Below, in pieces: positions 56,271-64,000 of a stretch of 64,000 bases of DNA. The position numbers and the translations under genes are program-made. Within the stretch, counting starts at the first letter, position 1. Each line of letters begins with the position of its first letter. The notes below the pieces were generated by a model that was not told where the DNA came from, did no database searches, and saw nothing but the letters and a program-made list of their open reading frames with translations. Source of the DNA: Erythrobacter sp. 3-20A1M. Its GTDB lineage: Bacteria > Pseudomonadota > Alphaproteobacteria > Sphingomonadales > Sphingomonadaceae. The stretch covers positions 1,674,001 to 1,738,000 of the forward strand of contig NZ_CP045200.1 in the NCBI RefSeq assembly GCF_018636735.1, read 5' to 3'.

Positions 56271-56470
56271 CCCTGCCCGTCTTTCGAACCTTCGCTGTCC
56301 TTGTCGAGCTGCGACAGCAGGTCCTTGAAATTGTCCGGAAGCGGCTCGTCGACAACCGAATCGTATAATCTGCGCAGGCCCGACGACCAGTCGGGTCTGC
56401 CCTTGCCGGATGCATGCGCGGTCGTACGTGCCTGACCCGCCCCAGCTTTTTTCGTCTCGTCAGATGTCAT
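56267..56470 (-). CDS. nepR: NepR anti-sigma factor
   Basis: The 67-residue protein has a disordered N-terminus and the NepR helix pair in SGLRRLYDSVVDEPLPDNFK, followed by DLLSQLDKD. NepR sequesters EcfG and switches to phosphorylated PhyR under stress. It is the first gene of nepR-ecfG, with a 70-nt leader after an EcfG-type promoter. Confidence 0.94.
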   Translation of the reverse strand: MTSDETKKAGAGQARTTAHASGKGRPDWSSGLRRLYDSVVDEPLPDNFKDLLSQLDKDSEGSKDGQG

Positions 56471-56546
56471 GCCGTTATCGAAGAGCTCCCTCCAGACGAG
56501 AGGGCAGCGTGTGCCCCCAAAAGTCCGCGATCCCATGAGAAACCGA

Positions 56547-56571
56547 GGAACGAATTTCATCCCATGTGGTT
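56547..56571 (+). promoter_or_regulatory. EcfG-type promoter toward the CHASE-HWE kinase gene
   Basis: GGAAC (56547-56551) and GTT (56569-56571) are separated by 17 bp, matching the general stress promoter pattern (GGAAC, 16-17 bp, cGTT) except for G instead of C before GTT. The start would fall near 56578. It overlaps the promoter for nepR on the other strand almost exactly. Confidence 0.55.
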
Positions 56572-56573
56572 CC
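56549..56573 (-). promoter_or_regulatory. EcfG-type promoter of nepR-ecfG
   Basis: Reading leftward, GGAAC (56573-56569) and CGTT (56552-56549) are separated by 16 bp, a full match to the alphaproteobacterial EcfG consensus. The start would fall near 56541. It would give the autoregulation of nepR-ecfG known from other species. Confidence 0.75.
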
Positions 56574-56613
56574 CCAACGCAGAGTTGGCAAGTAGCCGGT
56601 GTCCCTTCCGGCA

Positions 56614-58320
56614 ATGGGCAAGCATCAATTGAATCCGGAACCTACTACTCATCTGCGCCGGAACAGCCGCTGGCTGATCCGATTCCCCCGCGCTTTGCCG
56701 CTCGCAATCTTCATGCTGATTGTCGTGATAACCCTGGTCAGCGTGTTCGCCATCGAACGGGGCGAACAGCGCCAGGAGCGTGCCCATCTCAACGAAGCGG
56801 CCCGCTCGATCGCTTCCGCCCTCGATCGCCGCGGCAACACGTCCAGTTCCTATCTGCGTGCCGGCGCCGCGCTGTTCGGGTCGGTGGACGCGGTTCCGGC
56901 CAGCCTGTTCCGCCGTTTCGTAAACGAACTGCGAATCGATTCCGATTATCGGGGGGCAGAGGGGATCGGCTGGGCCCAGATCGTGCCGCGCAATCAGATC
57001 GGCGCCTTCGAAATGGCGATGACCGAACAGGTGCCGGGCCAGATGCGGGTGCATCCGCTACCCCCGCCGACCCAGCCCTTCGCCGTACCGGTCACGTTCC
57101 TGAAACCCGATACCGAGCGCAGCCGCCGTGCGCTGGGCTTCGACATGTATTCCGAAGCGACCCGCCGGACGGCGATGGACGAAGCGGTTCGCACGATGCG
57201 TCCCACCGCGAGCGGTCCCGTAAAGCTGATGCAGGAAGGTACCGGGAACCATGCGGGTTTCCTGATCTACATGCCGGTCTTCCAGATCCGCGGCGGCAAG
57301 CGGGTGCTGATCGGCTTCATCTACAGTCCCTTCGACGGCGAGGACTTTCTGGAATCGGTCCTCACGCCGGAGGTATCGGATGCGCGCGGTATCCGGCTGT
57401 ACGATGGGACGCCCGAGAGCGGCACGTTGCTGGCGACGCACGCGCCCGAGTTCAGGACCGGGCGCTACGTTACCGCGCAGGTGCGTGTCGCCAACCGCCC
57501 GATGACCGTGCAGGTGGAAAGCCAGCGCGGAAAACTGCTGTCGACCTTGTCGATGATAACGCTGCTGTTCGGCCTTGCCGTCGCCACCCTGTCGATGATC
57601 GTCGCGCGCCTGCTGACGAAGCAGGCGTACGAGGACCAGGCCTCGCTCGATTTCTTCGCCGAGCAGAATTCGATCCGCAATTCGCTGACCCGCGAATTGA
57701 ACCATCGGGTCAAGAACACCCTCGCCAATGTGTTGTCTATCGTCTCGCTGACCCGGCGGCGGGCAACCACGCTGGAAGAGTTCGCCAACGGCCTGGACGG
57801 GCGCATTCGCGCACTGTCGGCAACGCACGACCTGCTCACGAATTCGGAATGGGGCACCACGCCGATCCGCGCGGTGGTGGAGACCGAAATCGCCCCCTAT
57901 GCGCGTTCGGACGAAACCATACTGACCATCGACGGTCCGTTGGTGGAGCTGGCGCCCAACGATGCCCTGTCGCTGGGCCTCGCGATGCACGAGCTCGCCA
58001 CCAACGCCGCCAAGTATGGCGCGCTGTCGGTAGCGGGCGGCCACCTCAGCGTAACCTGGTCGCTGGTTCGCGACGATCTGGCGCGGATCGAGTGGGTCGA
58101 ATCGGAAGGGCCGAGCGTTCCCGCCGATCGCAAGCGCGGATTCGGCACCGATCTGGTGGAGAAGATCGTCGCGCACGAGCTCAAGCATCCTGTCAGCCTG
58201 CGCTTCGAACGGAGCGGCGTCGAGTGCACGCTGTCCGTGCCGGTCCGAAAGCCGAGCGAGTTCGCCATGCGCGCCCGCCGGCAGAAGGATGGGAACAAGA
58301 TGGGCGACTTGCAGGGCTGA
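56614..58320 (+). CDS. CHASE-domain HWE-type sensor histidine kinase (PhyK-like)
   Basis: The 568-residue kinase has a transmembrane helix at about 26-46, a periplasmic CHASE domain (about 55-300) and a second helix at 309-333. An HWE/HisKA_2 phosphotransfer segment has His364 in ELNHRVKNTLANVLSIV, and the ATPase domain has HELATNAAKYGAL and the W-x-E pair IEWVESEG. It lies between nepR-ecfG and phyR, where PhyK-type kinases usually lie, and probably phosphorylates PhyR. The start may instead be GTG at 56599. Confidence 0.92.
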   Translation: MGKHQLNPEPTTHLRRNSRWLIRFPRALPLAIFMLIVVITLVSVFAIERGEQRQERAHLNEAARSIASALDRRGNTSSSYLRAGAALFGSVDAVPASLFRRFVNELRIDSDYRGAEGIGWAQIVPRNQIGAFEMAMTEQVPGQMRVHPLPPPTQPFAVPVTFLKPDTERSRRALGFDMYSEATRRTAMDEAVRTMRPTASGPVKLMQEGTGNHAGFLIYMPVFQIRGGKRVLIGFIYSPFDGEDFLESVLTPEVSDARGIRLYDGTPESGTLLATHAPEFRTGRYVTAQVRVANRPMTVQVESQRGKLLSTLSMITLLFGLAVATLSMIVARLLTKQAYEDQASLDFFAEQNSIRNSLTRELNHRVKNTLANVLSIVSLTRRRATTLEEFANGLDGRIRALSATHDLLTNSEWGTTPIRAVVETEIAPYARSDETILTIDGPLVELAPNDALSLGLAMHELATNAAKYGALSVAGGHLSVTWSLVRDDLARIEWVESEGPSVPADRKRGFGTDLVEKIVAHELKHPVSLRFERSGVECTLSVPVRKPSEFAMRARRQKDGNKMGDLQG

Positions 58321-58364
58321 ATATCGGCCCGGAGCCACGGATCGCCTGCTAGGGACTTCACGCA

Positions 58365-58403
58365 AAGAAAAAGCGCCCGACTGCCAGTGGCGGTCGGGCG
58401 CTT
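58365..58403 (-). terminator. rho-independent terminator of phyR
   Basis: Reading leftward, AAGCGCCCGAC (58403-58393) pairs with GTCGGGCGCTT (58381-58371) and is followed by TTTCTTTG. It is placed 24 nt after the phyR stop. On the opposite strand the flank CGCTATTC lacks a T-run, but it may still help end the convergent kinase transcript. Confidence 0.85.
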
Positions 58404-58426
58404 CGCTATTCGATATGCCGGACGGA

Positions 58427-59227
58427 TCAGTCGATCGGACGGCTCGAATTGAAGAACAGGGCCTGGCTGATCGCCGCGCGCACGGTCGCTTCCTGGAACG
58501 GCTTGGTAACCAGATAGGTCGGTTCCGGCCGGTCCCCGGTCAACAGCCGCTCCGGATAGGCGGTAATGAAGATCACCGGCACACTGCCCATCGCGAGGAT
58601 GTCGTCCACCGCATCGAGCCCGGACGATCCGTCGGCGAGCTGGATGTCGGCGAGCACCAGGCCGGGGGTCTGTTCCGCGACCACCTGCTGCGCCTGCGTG
58701 CGCGTGGCGGCGGTGCCGCAGATGTCGTGACCCAGGCCGCGCACCAGATCCTCGAGCTGCATCGAGATCAGGGGCTCGTCCTCGATGATCAGGACAGACG
58801 TGGCCGATTCTCGATCGATTTCGGCGATGGCATCCTGCACCATCGCTTCCACATCGGTTTCTTCCATGTCCATGATCTCGGCGGTTTCCGAGATGGAGAA
58901 ATCTTCCAGCGTGGTCAGCAGCAGCGCCTGCCGGTTCAGCGGCGTGACCGCCTTCAACCGATTGTGCGCGGCATTCTCGTGCTCGCCGGAGCCGGACGTA
59001 TCGTCATCGTCCTGCACTTCCATGTAAGCGCTCGACCACACCTTGTTGAAGGCGCGGTAAAGCGGCACCCGCCCCGATTGGAGCGATTGTTTGAGATCTT
59101 CGTCTTCCAGCGCCGCTTCCAGCGTGGCGCGGACGAAGGCATCTCCTGTCTGCTGCGAACCCGTGAGTGCGCGCGCGTAGCGACGCAGATACGGAAGGTT
59201 GGCGGCTACTTGTTCTCCGAGCGACAT
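58427..59227 (-). CDS. phyR: PhyR general stress response regulator (sigma-like plus receiver)
   Basis: The 266-residue protein has an EcfG-like N-terminal domain (sigma2-like at about 5-70, sigma4-like at about 90-140, TLEDFSISETAEIMD). A C-terminal receiver has the acidic pair D150/E151, phospho-acceptor D194 (LADIQLADG), T-x-Y (FITAYPERL) and KPF. When phosphorylated it binds NepR as a sigma mimic. I start it at MSLGEQ (ATG 59227). Confidence 0.96.
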   Translation of the reverse strand: MSLGEQVAANLPYLRRYARALTGSQQTGDAFVRATLEAALEDEDLKQSLQSGRVPLYRAFNKVWSSAYMEVQDDDDTSGSGEHENAAHNRLKAVTPLNRQALLLTTLEDFSISETAEIMDMEETDVEAMVQDAIAEIDRESATSVLIIEDEPLISMQLEDLVRGLGHDICGTAATRTQAQQVVAEQTPGLVLADIQLADGSSGLDAVDDILAMGSVPVIFITAYPERLLTGDRPEPTYLVTKPFQEATVRAAISQALFFNSSRPID

Positions 59228-59329
59228 GAATCCCTTTCCCGTTTGGACGCGCGATAAACGAGCGGTCCGGAGGTCGGTTCCGTCCCTGCCGATTGGAGGG
59301 AGGTTTGACAAGCAGGATAGGGGGTTAGT

Positions 59330-59344
59330 CCCTTGGTCCAAGGG
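59330..59344. promoter_or_regulatory. palindrome upstream of phyR
   Basis: CCCTTGG-T-CCAAGGG is a perfect 7-bp inverted repeat around one base, about 103 nt upstream of the phyR ATG. In the phyR direction it contains TTGGAC, which could be a -35 element. It may be an operator for phyR; no family is assigned. Confidence 0.35.
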
Positions 59345-59370
59345 TCTGCGAAAATTTTTTCCTCGCTGCC

Positions 59371-59395
59371 GGAACCCCTTTCCGAACGGGGCATT
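59371..59395 (+). promoter_or_regulatory. EcfG-like promoter of the candidate small RNA
   Basis: GGAAC (59371-59375) is followed after 16 bp by CATT (59392-59395), one base away from the CGTT of EcfG promoters; the -35 extends to GGAACC as in strong sites. It points into a 90-nt stretch that ends in a strong terminator. Confidence 0.5.
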
Positions 59396-59401
59396 ATGTC
59401 C

Positions 59402-59491
59402 TTGTCACCGCCGAGACCCCCCTCCCGTCCAAGCGGCAGGTGATACGATCCCGAAAGGCCTCCGCTCGAAACCGAGCGGAGGCCTTTTTTT
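59402..59491 (+). ncRNA. candidate general-stress small RNA beside phyR
   Basis: A plus-strand transcript is implied by an EcfG-like promoter (59371-59395) and an excellent terminator, in which GGCCTCCGCTCG-aaac-CGAGCGGAGGCC (59457-59484) is a perfect 12-bp stem followed by seven T. No gene on the plus strand needs this terminator, since the nearest one ends at 58320. The RNA has a C-rich segment GAGACCCCCCTCCCGTCC that would pair with G-rich leaders or Shine-Dalgarno sequences. In Caulobacter the sigma-T-dependent sRNA GsrN acts through a C-rich loop on katG mRNA, so this may be an analogue. The exact 5' end is inferred. The hairpin could also terminate the minus-strand regulator gene at 59578. 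Confidence 0.5.
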
Positions 59492-59577
59492 CGTGCGTGA
59501 TCCCTTACGTGCGAAGCGGATGCGACTGTGGGAGCGCGGCATCGCGCGCCGGACCGGGGAAAAGGAGTTCGAGCGCC

Positions 59578-60018
59578 CTAGCGGCGGAACAGCGCCAGCA
59601 GACCCTTGCGGCGGGGGGCGCGGGCGTGGGCCACCAGCTCGGAAAAGTCGTATGGCTTTTCCAGCACCGGGCCGAGTTCGGCGATCTCTTCGGGAATGGA
59701 GTCGGGCGCGCCGGTGGAGAAGATGATCCGCGGAGGCTGCGGGCCGATCTGGGCGACGAGCTCAGCAATAGCCCAGCCATCGTCCCGATCGGCGAGGTGC
59801 ACGTCCAGGATCAGAAGGTCGAACTTGCTGTCGCGCAACTGGTCGAGCGCCGCCGCAGTGGTAGCGACGGTGGTCACCTCGCTCGCGCCCGCCTCGCGCA
59901 GGCTGTCCTCGGTCGCGAGGGCCAGCACCGCGTCGTCTTCCACCAGCAACACGGAGCCGAGCGGGCCCGCGCCGTCGCCCGACCGGGGCTCTCCCGCTTT
60001 GCCGTCCGCTGATTTCAT
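59578..60018 (-). CDS. single-domain response regulator, SdrG/FAT GUY-like
   Basis: The 146-residue receiver has a 20-residue glycine-rich N-terminal tail, acidic pair D28/D29, phospho-acceptor D72 (LILDVHLAD), T102 (IIFSTGAPDSIP) and K121 (VLEKPYDF). The FSTG/KPY context resembles the single-domain regulators that feed phosphate into PhyR in sphingomonads, although the classical FATGYG motif is altered. Its place next to phyR and a possible EcfG promoter upstream support a role in the stress pathway. Confidence 0.88.
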   Translation of the reverse strand: MKSADGKAGEPRSGDGAGPLGSVLLVEDDAVLALATEDSLREAGASEVTTVATTAAALDQLRDSKFDLLILDVHLADRDDGWAIAELVAQIGPQPPRIIFSTGAPDSIPEEIAELGPVLEKPYDFSELVAHARAPRRKGLLALFRR

Positions 60019-60072
60019 CTCGATGCGGTTCCTCGACTGGTGCCGCGGCCTCGCGCCGACGTGCCCTGCAAC

Positions 60073-60098
60073 AACCCCGATCGCCGTTCTAACGTTCC
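60073..60098 (-). promoter_or_regulatory. possible EcfG-type promoter of the single-domain regulator
   Basis: Reading leftward, GGAAC (60098-60094) and GTT (60075-60073) are 18 bp apart, in the allowed range for EcfG promoters, with G rather than C before GTT. The start would fall near 60066, 48 nt upstream of the ATG. Confidence 0.4.
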
Positions 60099-60132
60099 CG
60101 CGTTGCTCCGCTTGCCGGCCTGCGCCGCCCGG

Positions 60133-61290
60133 TCACAGATCCCGGCGATAGATCACATATTCGCGGTTGATCCGGCTATCGATCGTTTCGGCGATCGCGA
60201 CCATCCCGCGATTGTCCTCCAGGATCCAGCCGATCTCGCCCCGCTTCGAGCCATAGCGCCGCGTGGCCTCCTGCCTGATCGATTCGATCATCATGAAGGC
60301 GAGCTGGCTGGCGAGGCGTGAGTTCTGAAACTCCTTCAGCACGCCCATCAGCGGCACGCGCATGTCGGCGCCGGTCGGCTTCTTCAGCCAGCGCAGCAGA
60401 CGAATCCAGCCGAACGGGAACAGCTTGCCGCCGATATCCTTGAGCACGGCGTTCATGTCCGGGATGGTCATCATGAAGGCGACCGGACGCCCCTCGACCT
60501 CCGCGATGCGGTTCAGCGGCGCATGGATGATCGGGCGCATTTTCTTGCCCGCATAGGCGACTTCCTCGGGCGTGAACGGCACGAAGCCCCAATTGGTCGA
60601 CCAGGCATCGTTTAGGATCGTCAGGATGATCTCCATCTCGCTCTGGTAATTGGCGAGGTCGACCGGGCGCACGGTGATGCGCGGATTGCGCTCCCCCGAT
60701 TGCACGATCCGCTGCACCAGCGGCGGGAATTCCTGCGTGATGTCGAGATCGTATGTCAGCAGCGATTTCGCCTTCTCGTAGCTGGCCGCTTCGATCCAGG
60801 CCCGATAATGCGGGGGATGATGCCCCATCATCATGGTGGGCGAGTGATCGTGCCCCTTCACCAGCAGGCCGGGCTCTTCCCAGATCGACATCGAGATAGG
60901 TCCCAACACATGGGTCATCCCTCGCTCGCGCAACCAGCCTTCCGCCGCCGCGAGCAGCGCCTTCCCGACCTCTTCATCGACCGCATCGAAATAACCGAAC
61001 ATGCCGGTTCCGGGCCCCATGCCCTGTTCGACGGGAATGGCGAGGGCGAGGTGATCGATCTGCGCCGAGATGCGTCCCACCGCCTCCCCGCCGCGCCGGG
61101 CGATGAACAGCTGCGCCTCGGCATGGCCGAAGAACGGGTTCCTGTCCGGGTCGACCAGCTCCAGCTGTTCGGAGCGCAATTGCGGGACCGAGTTCGGCAC
61201 CTTGGCAGCGAAGCGGCGGCCGAGGTCGACGAATTGCGCCCGGCCTTTCTTACCGGAAACGGGTTCGATCACGATCTTTTCGTTGGTCAC
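60133..61290 (-). CDS. YghO-like GNAT-related conserved protein
   Basis: This 385-residue protein has a double GNAT-like fold as judged from sequence, with family markers NPFFGHAEAQLFIA, GMFGYFDAVDEEVGKALL, GPISMSIWEEPGLL and NDAWSTNWGFVPFT. Members are conserved in many proteobacteria but their reaction is unknown; some were annotated as N-acetyltransferases. It is divergent from a desaturase gene. Confidence 0.82.
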   Translation of the reverse strand: MTNEKIVIEPVSGKKGRAQFVDLGRRFAAKVPNSVPQLRSEQLELVDPDRNPFFGHAEAQLFIARRGGEAVGRISAQIDHLALAIPVEQGMGPGTGMFGYFDAVDEEVGKALLAAAEGWLRERGMTHVLGPISMSIWEEPGLLVKGHDHSPTMMMGHHPPHYRAWIEAASYEKAKSLLTYDLDITQEFPPLVQRIVQSGERNPRITVRPVDLANYQSEMEIILTILNDAWSTNWGFVPFTPEEVAYAGKKMRPIIHAPLNRIAEVEGRPVAFMMTIPDMNAVLKDIGGKLFPFGWIRLLRWLKKPTGADMRVPLMGVLKEFQNSRLASQLAFMMIESIRQEATRRYGSKRGEIGWILEDNRGMVAIAETIDSRINREYVIYRRDL

Positions 61291-61438
61291 GGGTGGTCCT
61301 GTTCAGGCGCGATTAGCGGTTGGCGCGCAATAGCGCGGACGAACAAGCCAGTCGATCACTCTCGCCAACAGCCTGCATTTGCCGATCGGTTGCGCAATCC
61401 CTACATAGCCACCCGCAAGCAGACAGCCGAAGACAGAT

Positions 61439-62520
61439 ATGTCCCATACCCTCGATCCCGCCACCACGACCGGCGCGCCCACCGCGCAGCCGCGCGCCAT
61501 GCGCGTTGCGGACGACATGGCGATGTTGCGCGCCGCCCGCGACCTGACGAAGGATCTCGCCCAGGCGCGCCCGGCTATCTACTGGCCGGACATGCTGGGC
61601 TCCGCGCTTTTGGGTTACGCGGCGCTCGCGGGCGCGATCCTGGTCGATAGCACGCCCGCCGCGCTCGCCCTCGGCCTCGTGGCGGCGCTGGCGCTCTACC
61701 GGGCGCTGCTGTTCATCCACGAGCTGTCGCATATCCATCGCGACGCGCTGCCGGGCTTCCGGCTTGGCTGGAACCTGCTGGTCGGTGTGCCGATGCTGAC
61801 TCCGTCCTTCATGTACGAAGGGGTGCACACGCTGCACCACAAGCGTACGCAATACGGTACGGTGGAGGATCCGGAATATCTCCCGCTGGCGCTGATGAAG
61901 CCGTGGTCCCTGCCGCTCTTCGTCCTGATTGCAGCGTTGCTGCCGGTGGCTCTGATCGCGCGCTTCGCGATCCTAGTCCCGCTGGGCGCGATCCTGCCGC
62001 CGGTTCGCCGGCTCACCTGGCAGCGTTTTTCCGCCCTCGCGATCAATCCGGCGTTCCGCCGCCGCCCGCCGGAAGGCGAGCTGCGCCCGCGTGTTCTGTG
62101 GCAGGAGCTGGGCGGCTTCGCATGGTCGTGGGTCCTGATCGGCAGCGTCTTCGCCTTCGGCTGGCATCCGCTGCTGGTCGCGCTGGCAACCGTGTCCTTT
62201 GCCGCGGTGCTCAACCAGTTGCGCACGTGGTCGCGCATCTGTGGGAGAACGAAGGCGAGCAGATGACGGTGACGGCCCAGTTCCTCGATTCGGTGAACGT
62301 CCCGCCGCCGGGTGTGGTTGCCGAGCTATGGGCACCGGTCGGCCTGCGCTATCACGCACTGCACCATCTGATGCCGAGCATGCCCTATCACGCGTTGCCC
62401 GAGGCGCACCGGCGGCTCGCGACCGAACTCGGCATGGATTCGACCTATCACGGTGCCAATCACCCCGGCATGGCCCGGCTCGTGGGCCGGATCGCGCGCA
62501 GCACCATGCGGCTGCGCTAG
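61439..62520 (+). pseudogene. fatty acid desaturase, interrupted by a one-base frameshift
   Basis: The first frame starts at 61439 and has the first two histidine clusters (FIHELSHIHRD and GVHTLHHKRTQYG). It leaves homology at LNQLRTW. The second frame resumes with VAHLWENEGEQMTV and carries the third cluster (YHALHHLMPSMPYH) to a stop at 62518-62520. The shift lies at about 62226-62229, where one base appears missing before GTCGCGCAT; adding it gives 360 residues. Without the shift it would be a complete membrane di-iron desaturase. Sequencing error or real loss cannot be told apart here. Confidence 0.85.
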
Positions 62521-62523
62521 GCG

Positions 62524-63621
62524 CTATTCTTCGGTGCGGATGAGCACCGTTTCCCCGATCAGGAAGAACAGCAGGAAGGGTGCCCACGCCGCCAGAAACG
62601 GCGGGTAGCCGCCGAAATTGCCCAGTGCCAGCGCGGCGTTGTCGATCAGGAAGAAGGCGAACCCCATAGCCATCGCGATCACCGCGCGCAGGAACAGCTG
62701 CCCCGATCGTGCCAGCCCGAAGGCGGCGATAGCCCCCAGCAGAGGCATGAGCAGGGCGGCGAGCGGACCGGAAATCTTGTGCCACCAGTTCATCCGCAGT
62801 TCCGCGGTGGAGCGGCCCGCCGCCTCGTATGCGGCGATGGAATCCGACAATTCCCACAGGCTCTGGGTTTCGGCCTTCACGCTTTCCAGGGCGATTTCGG
62901 CCGGGGTGATACTGGTCCGGATCGTCTGGGCAGGCGCGGTGGTCGTTGCCGCGGTCGCAACGTCGAAGTTCTGCGCATCGACCAGCCGCCAGCCATCCTG
63001 CGTCGGCTGGGCCAGCCGCGCCCGCAGCTGATCGTTGATCTCGCCGCCGGGATTGCGGGCATACCAGGTCACGCCGGACAGGCGCATCGCCGCCCCGGCT
63101 CCGCTGACGGTCTTCGCCATCAGGATGTTCTCTCCATCGGAGACATAGACGTTGGACCGGGTGTCGGATGTGCGCGGGATCGGCCCGTATTCCACCGCCT
63201 GCCAAGCATTCAGAGCCGCCGTCGCGCGGGTCACGACCCGTTCGTTGAAGACGAAGGTGAGGGCGGACACGATCAGCGCGGTCAGGAACAGCGGGGCCAG
63301 CACCTGGTGGGCCGACAGACCCGCCGCCTTCATCGCGATCACTTCGCTGTTCTGGTTCAGCCCGACCAGAGTGATGATGGTCGCCAGCAACACCGAATAG
63401 GGTAGGAAGGTCTGAACCAGCTGCGGGATGCGCAGCGAGACGTAATAGAGCAGTTGCCCCTGACCGTTGCCCTTTACCGCCAGGATGTCGCCGCTGGTCG
63501 ACAGCAGGTCCAGCATCATCAGAACCAAGACCAGCACCGCCAGCATGGCGATGATGCGGGTGACGAACATCTTGCCGAGATAGAGCGTCAGACGCCGTGA
63601 GGGGAAGAAATCGAGCTGCAT
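62524..63621 (-). CDS. lptG: LPS export ABC transporter permease LptG
   Basis: The 365-residue YjgP/YjgQ-family permease has an N-terminal membrane part (MFVTRIIAMLAVLVLVLMML), the coupling region with NSEVIAMKAAGLSAHQVL, a periplasmic beta-jellyroll domain and three C-terminal helices. With LptF and LptB2 it extracts LPS from the inner membrane. The ATG follows the lptF stop by one base. Confidence 0.95.
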   Translation of the reverse strand: MQLDFFPSRRLTLYLGKMFVTRIIAMLAVLVLVLMMLDLLSTSGDILAVKGNGQGQLLYYVSLRIPQLVQTFLPYSVLLATIITLVGLNQNSEVIAMKAAGLSAHQVLAPLFLTALIVSALTFVFNERVVTRATAALNAWQAVEYGPIPRTSDTRSNVYVSDGENILMAKTVSGAGAAMRLSGVTWYARNPGGEINDQLRARLAQPTQDGWRLVDAQNFDVATAATTTAPAQTIRTSITPAEIALESVKAETQSLWELSDSIAAYEAAGRSTAELRMNWWHKISGPLAALLMPLLGAIAAFGLARSGQLFLRAVIAMAMGFAFFLIDNAALALGNFGGYPPFLAAWAPFLLFFLIGETVLIRTEE

Positions 63622-63622
63622 C

Positions 63623-64000
63623 CTAGGCGCCACTTTCCGCAAGATCGTCTTCGTTTTCTTCTTCTTCGCCCAGCATGGTCTGCCCTGCCGCGCGCTTGCG
63701 CCGTTTGCGCCAGCCGAACAGCTTTCCGAACCGTTTGGAGATCTTGCCGAAGACACGCTCCAGCGCGCCGATCGGCTGGCCGCCCGGAACATGGGCGAGC
63801 TGGTAGTACATCCATACGATCAGCAGGGCGAAGATGGCGAAGGGCGTCCACAGTGCCACGACGGGGTCGATCCGGCCGAGCATCGCAACATCCTCCCCAT
63901 ACTGGTTCACCTTGTGATAGGCGACCACCAGCACGATCGAGACGAACACGCCGAGCGCGCTGGTGGAGCGTTTGGGCGGCACTGCCAGGGCGAGCCCCAG
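63623..64000 (-). CDS. lptF: LPS export ABC transporter permease LptF (C-terminal part)
   Basis: The last 125 codons are in the window; the gene continues past the right edge. The visible part has two C-terminal helices (LGVFVSIVLVVAYHKVNQYGE and VALWTPFAIFALLIVWMYYQL). A basic/acidic tail (KRRKRAAGQ...EEEENEDD) is longer than in enterobacterial LptF. Order lptF-lptG with a 1-nt gap is the conserved one. Confidence 0.9.
   Translation of the reverse strand: MGLALAVPPKRSTSALGVFVSIVLVVAYHKVNQYGEDVAMLGRIDPVVALWTPFAIFALLIVWMYYQLAHVPGGQPIGALERVFGKISKRFGKLFGWRKRRKRAAGQTMLGEEEENEDDLAESGA

Larger units (their letters stand above)
59228..59577. other. phyR upstream intergenic region
   Basis: This 350-nt region contains no protein gene I can support. 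It holds a perfect 15-bp palindrome near phyR (59330-59344), an EcfG-like promoter on the plus strand (59371-59395), a C-rich stretch and a very strong plus-strand terminator (59457-59491), the last three read as a small RNA gene. Confidence 0.7.

Noticed and set aside
1-64000. CRISPR arrays, rRNA genes, insertion sequences and riboswitches
   Set aside because: I saw no repeat-spacer array, no rRNA segment, no transposase gene and no conserved riboswitch core such as a TPP element before the thiD operon.

Overview
The window looks like chromosome of an alphaproteobacterium of the Sphingomonadales, most likely an Erythrobacteraceae member (Erythrobacter/Qipengyuania-like). The evidence is the GC-rich core, a PhyR-NepR-EcfG general stress locus with HWE-type histidine kinases, the secB-timA-mltA-smr block, the pheA/cytochrome c divergent pair, the YeeE-YedE-DUF442 sulfur cassette, and GH92 and M1 exoenzymes. 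This assignment is inference from gene content, not a database match.

Positions 1-6600 are an accessory island of lower GC. It holds part of a mercury-resistance unit (merR divergent from merT-merP-GDCCxxC gene), a convergent response regulator/HWE kinase pair, a quorum-sensing cassette (LuxI-type synthase, PhyH-type dioxygenase and GntR regulator, joined by ATGA overlaps, with no luxR in sight) and a tyrosine recombinase that abuts the core gene trmB. From trmB onward the window is mostly core genome.

The core runs as follows. First come trmB, an M1 peptidase facing a GH92 mannosidase, a DUF4136 lipoprotein, trpS, murJ, secB, timA, mltA and an Smr gene. A peroxide-defence block follows (katG, ahpF, ahpC), then aroC, ruvA-ruvB, an aconitase gene carrying a one-base frameshift, an EamA transporter and two L,D-transpeptidases facing each other. 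Next are an ispG/membrane protein/HDAC-family operon, zntB-DUF924, a GNAT gene, an MscS-type channel, a desaturase, pheA, a membrane cytochrome c, rlmE and ppx/gppA. tRNA-Gln(CTG) precedes the sulfur cassette, the CydAB-type oxidase with a DUF2474 subunit, a LOG-family protein, the glmM-DUF1272-thiD operon, a DAACS symporter, sodB and an AI-2E transporter. The right end holds the general stress response locus (ecfG, nepR, CHASE-HWE kinase, phyR, single-domain regulator), a YghO-like protein, a second desaturase with a frameshift, lptG and the end of lptF.

The most interesting points are regulatory. An overlapping divergent EcfG-type promoter pair lies between nepR and the kinase gene. A probable small RNA of about 90 nt lies beside phyR, with an EcfG-like promoter, a C-rich stretch and a very strong terminator, and its C-rich stretch is complementary to 7 nt of the katG leader. 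An exact 28-bp repeat precedes both ruvA and ispG. Two separate one-base frameshifts interrupt genes that otherwise look intact.
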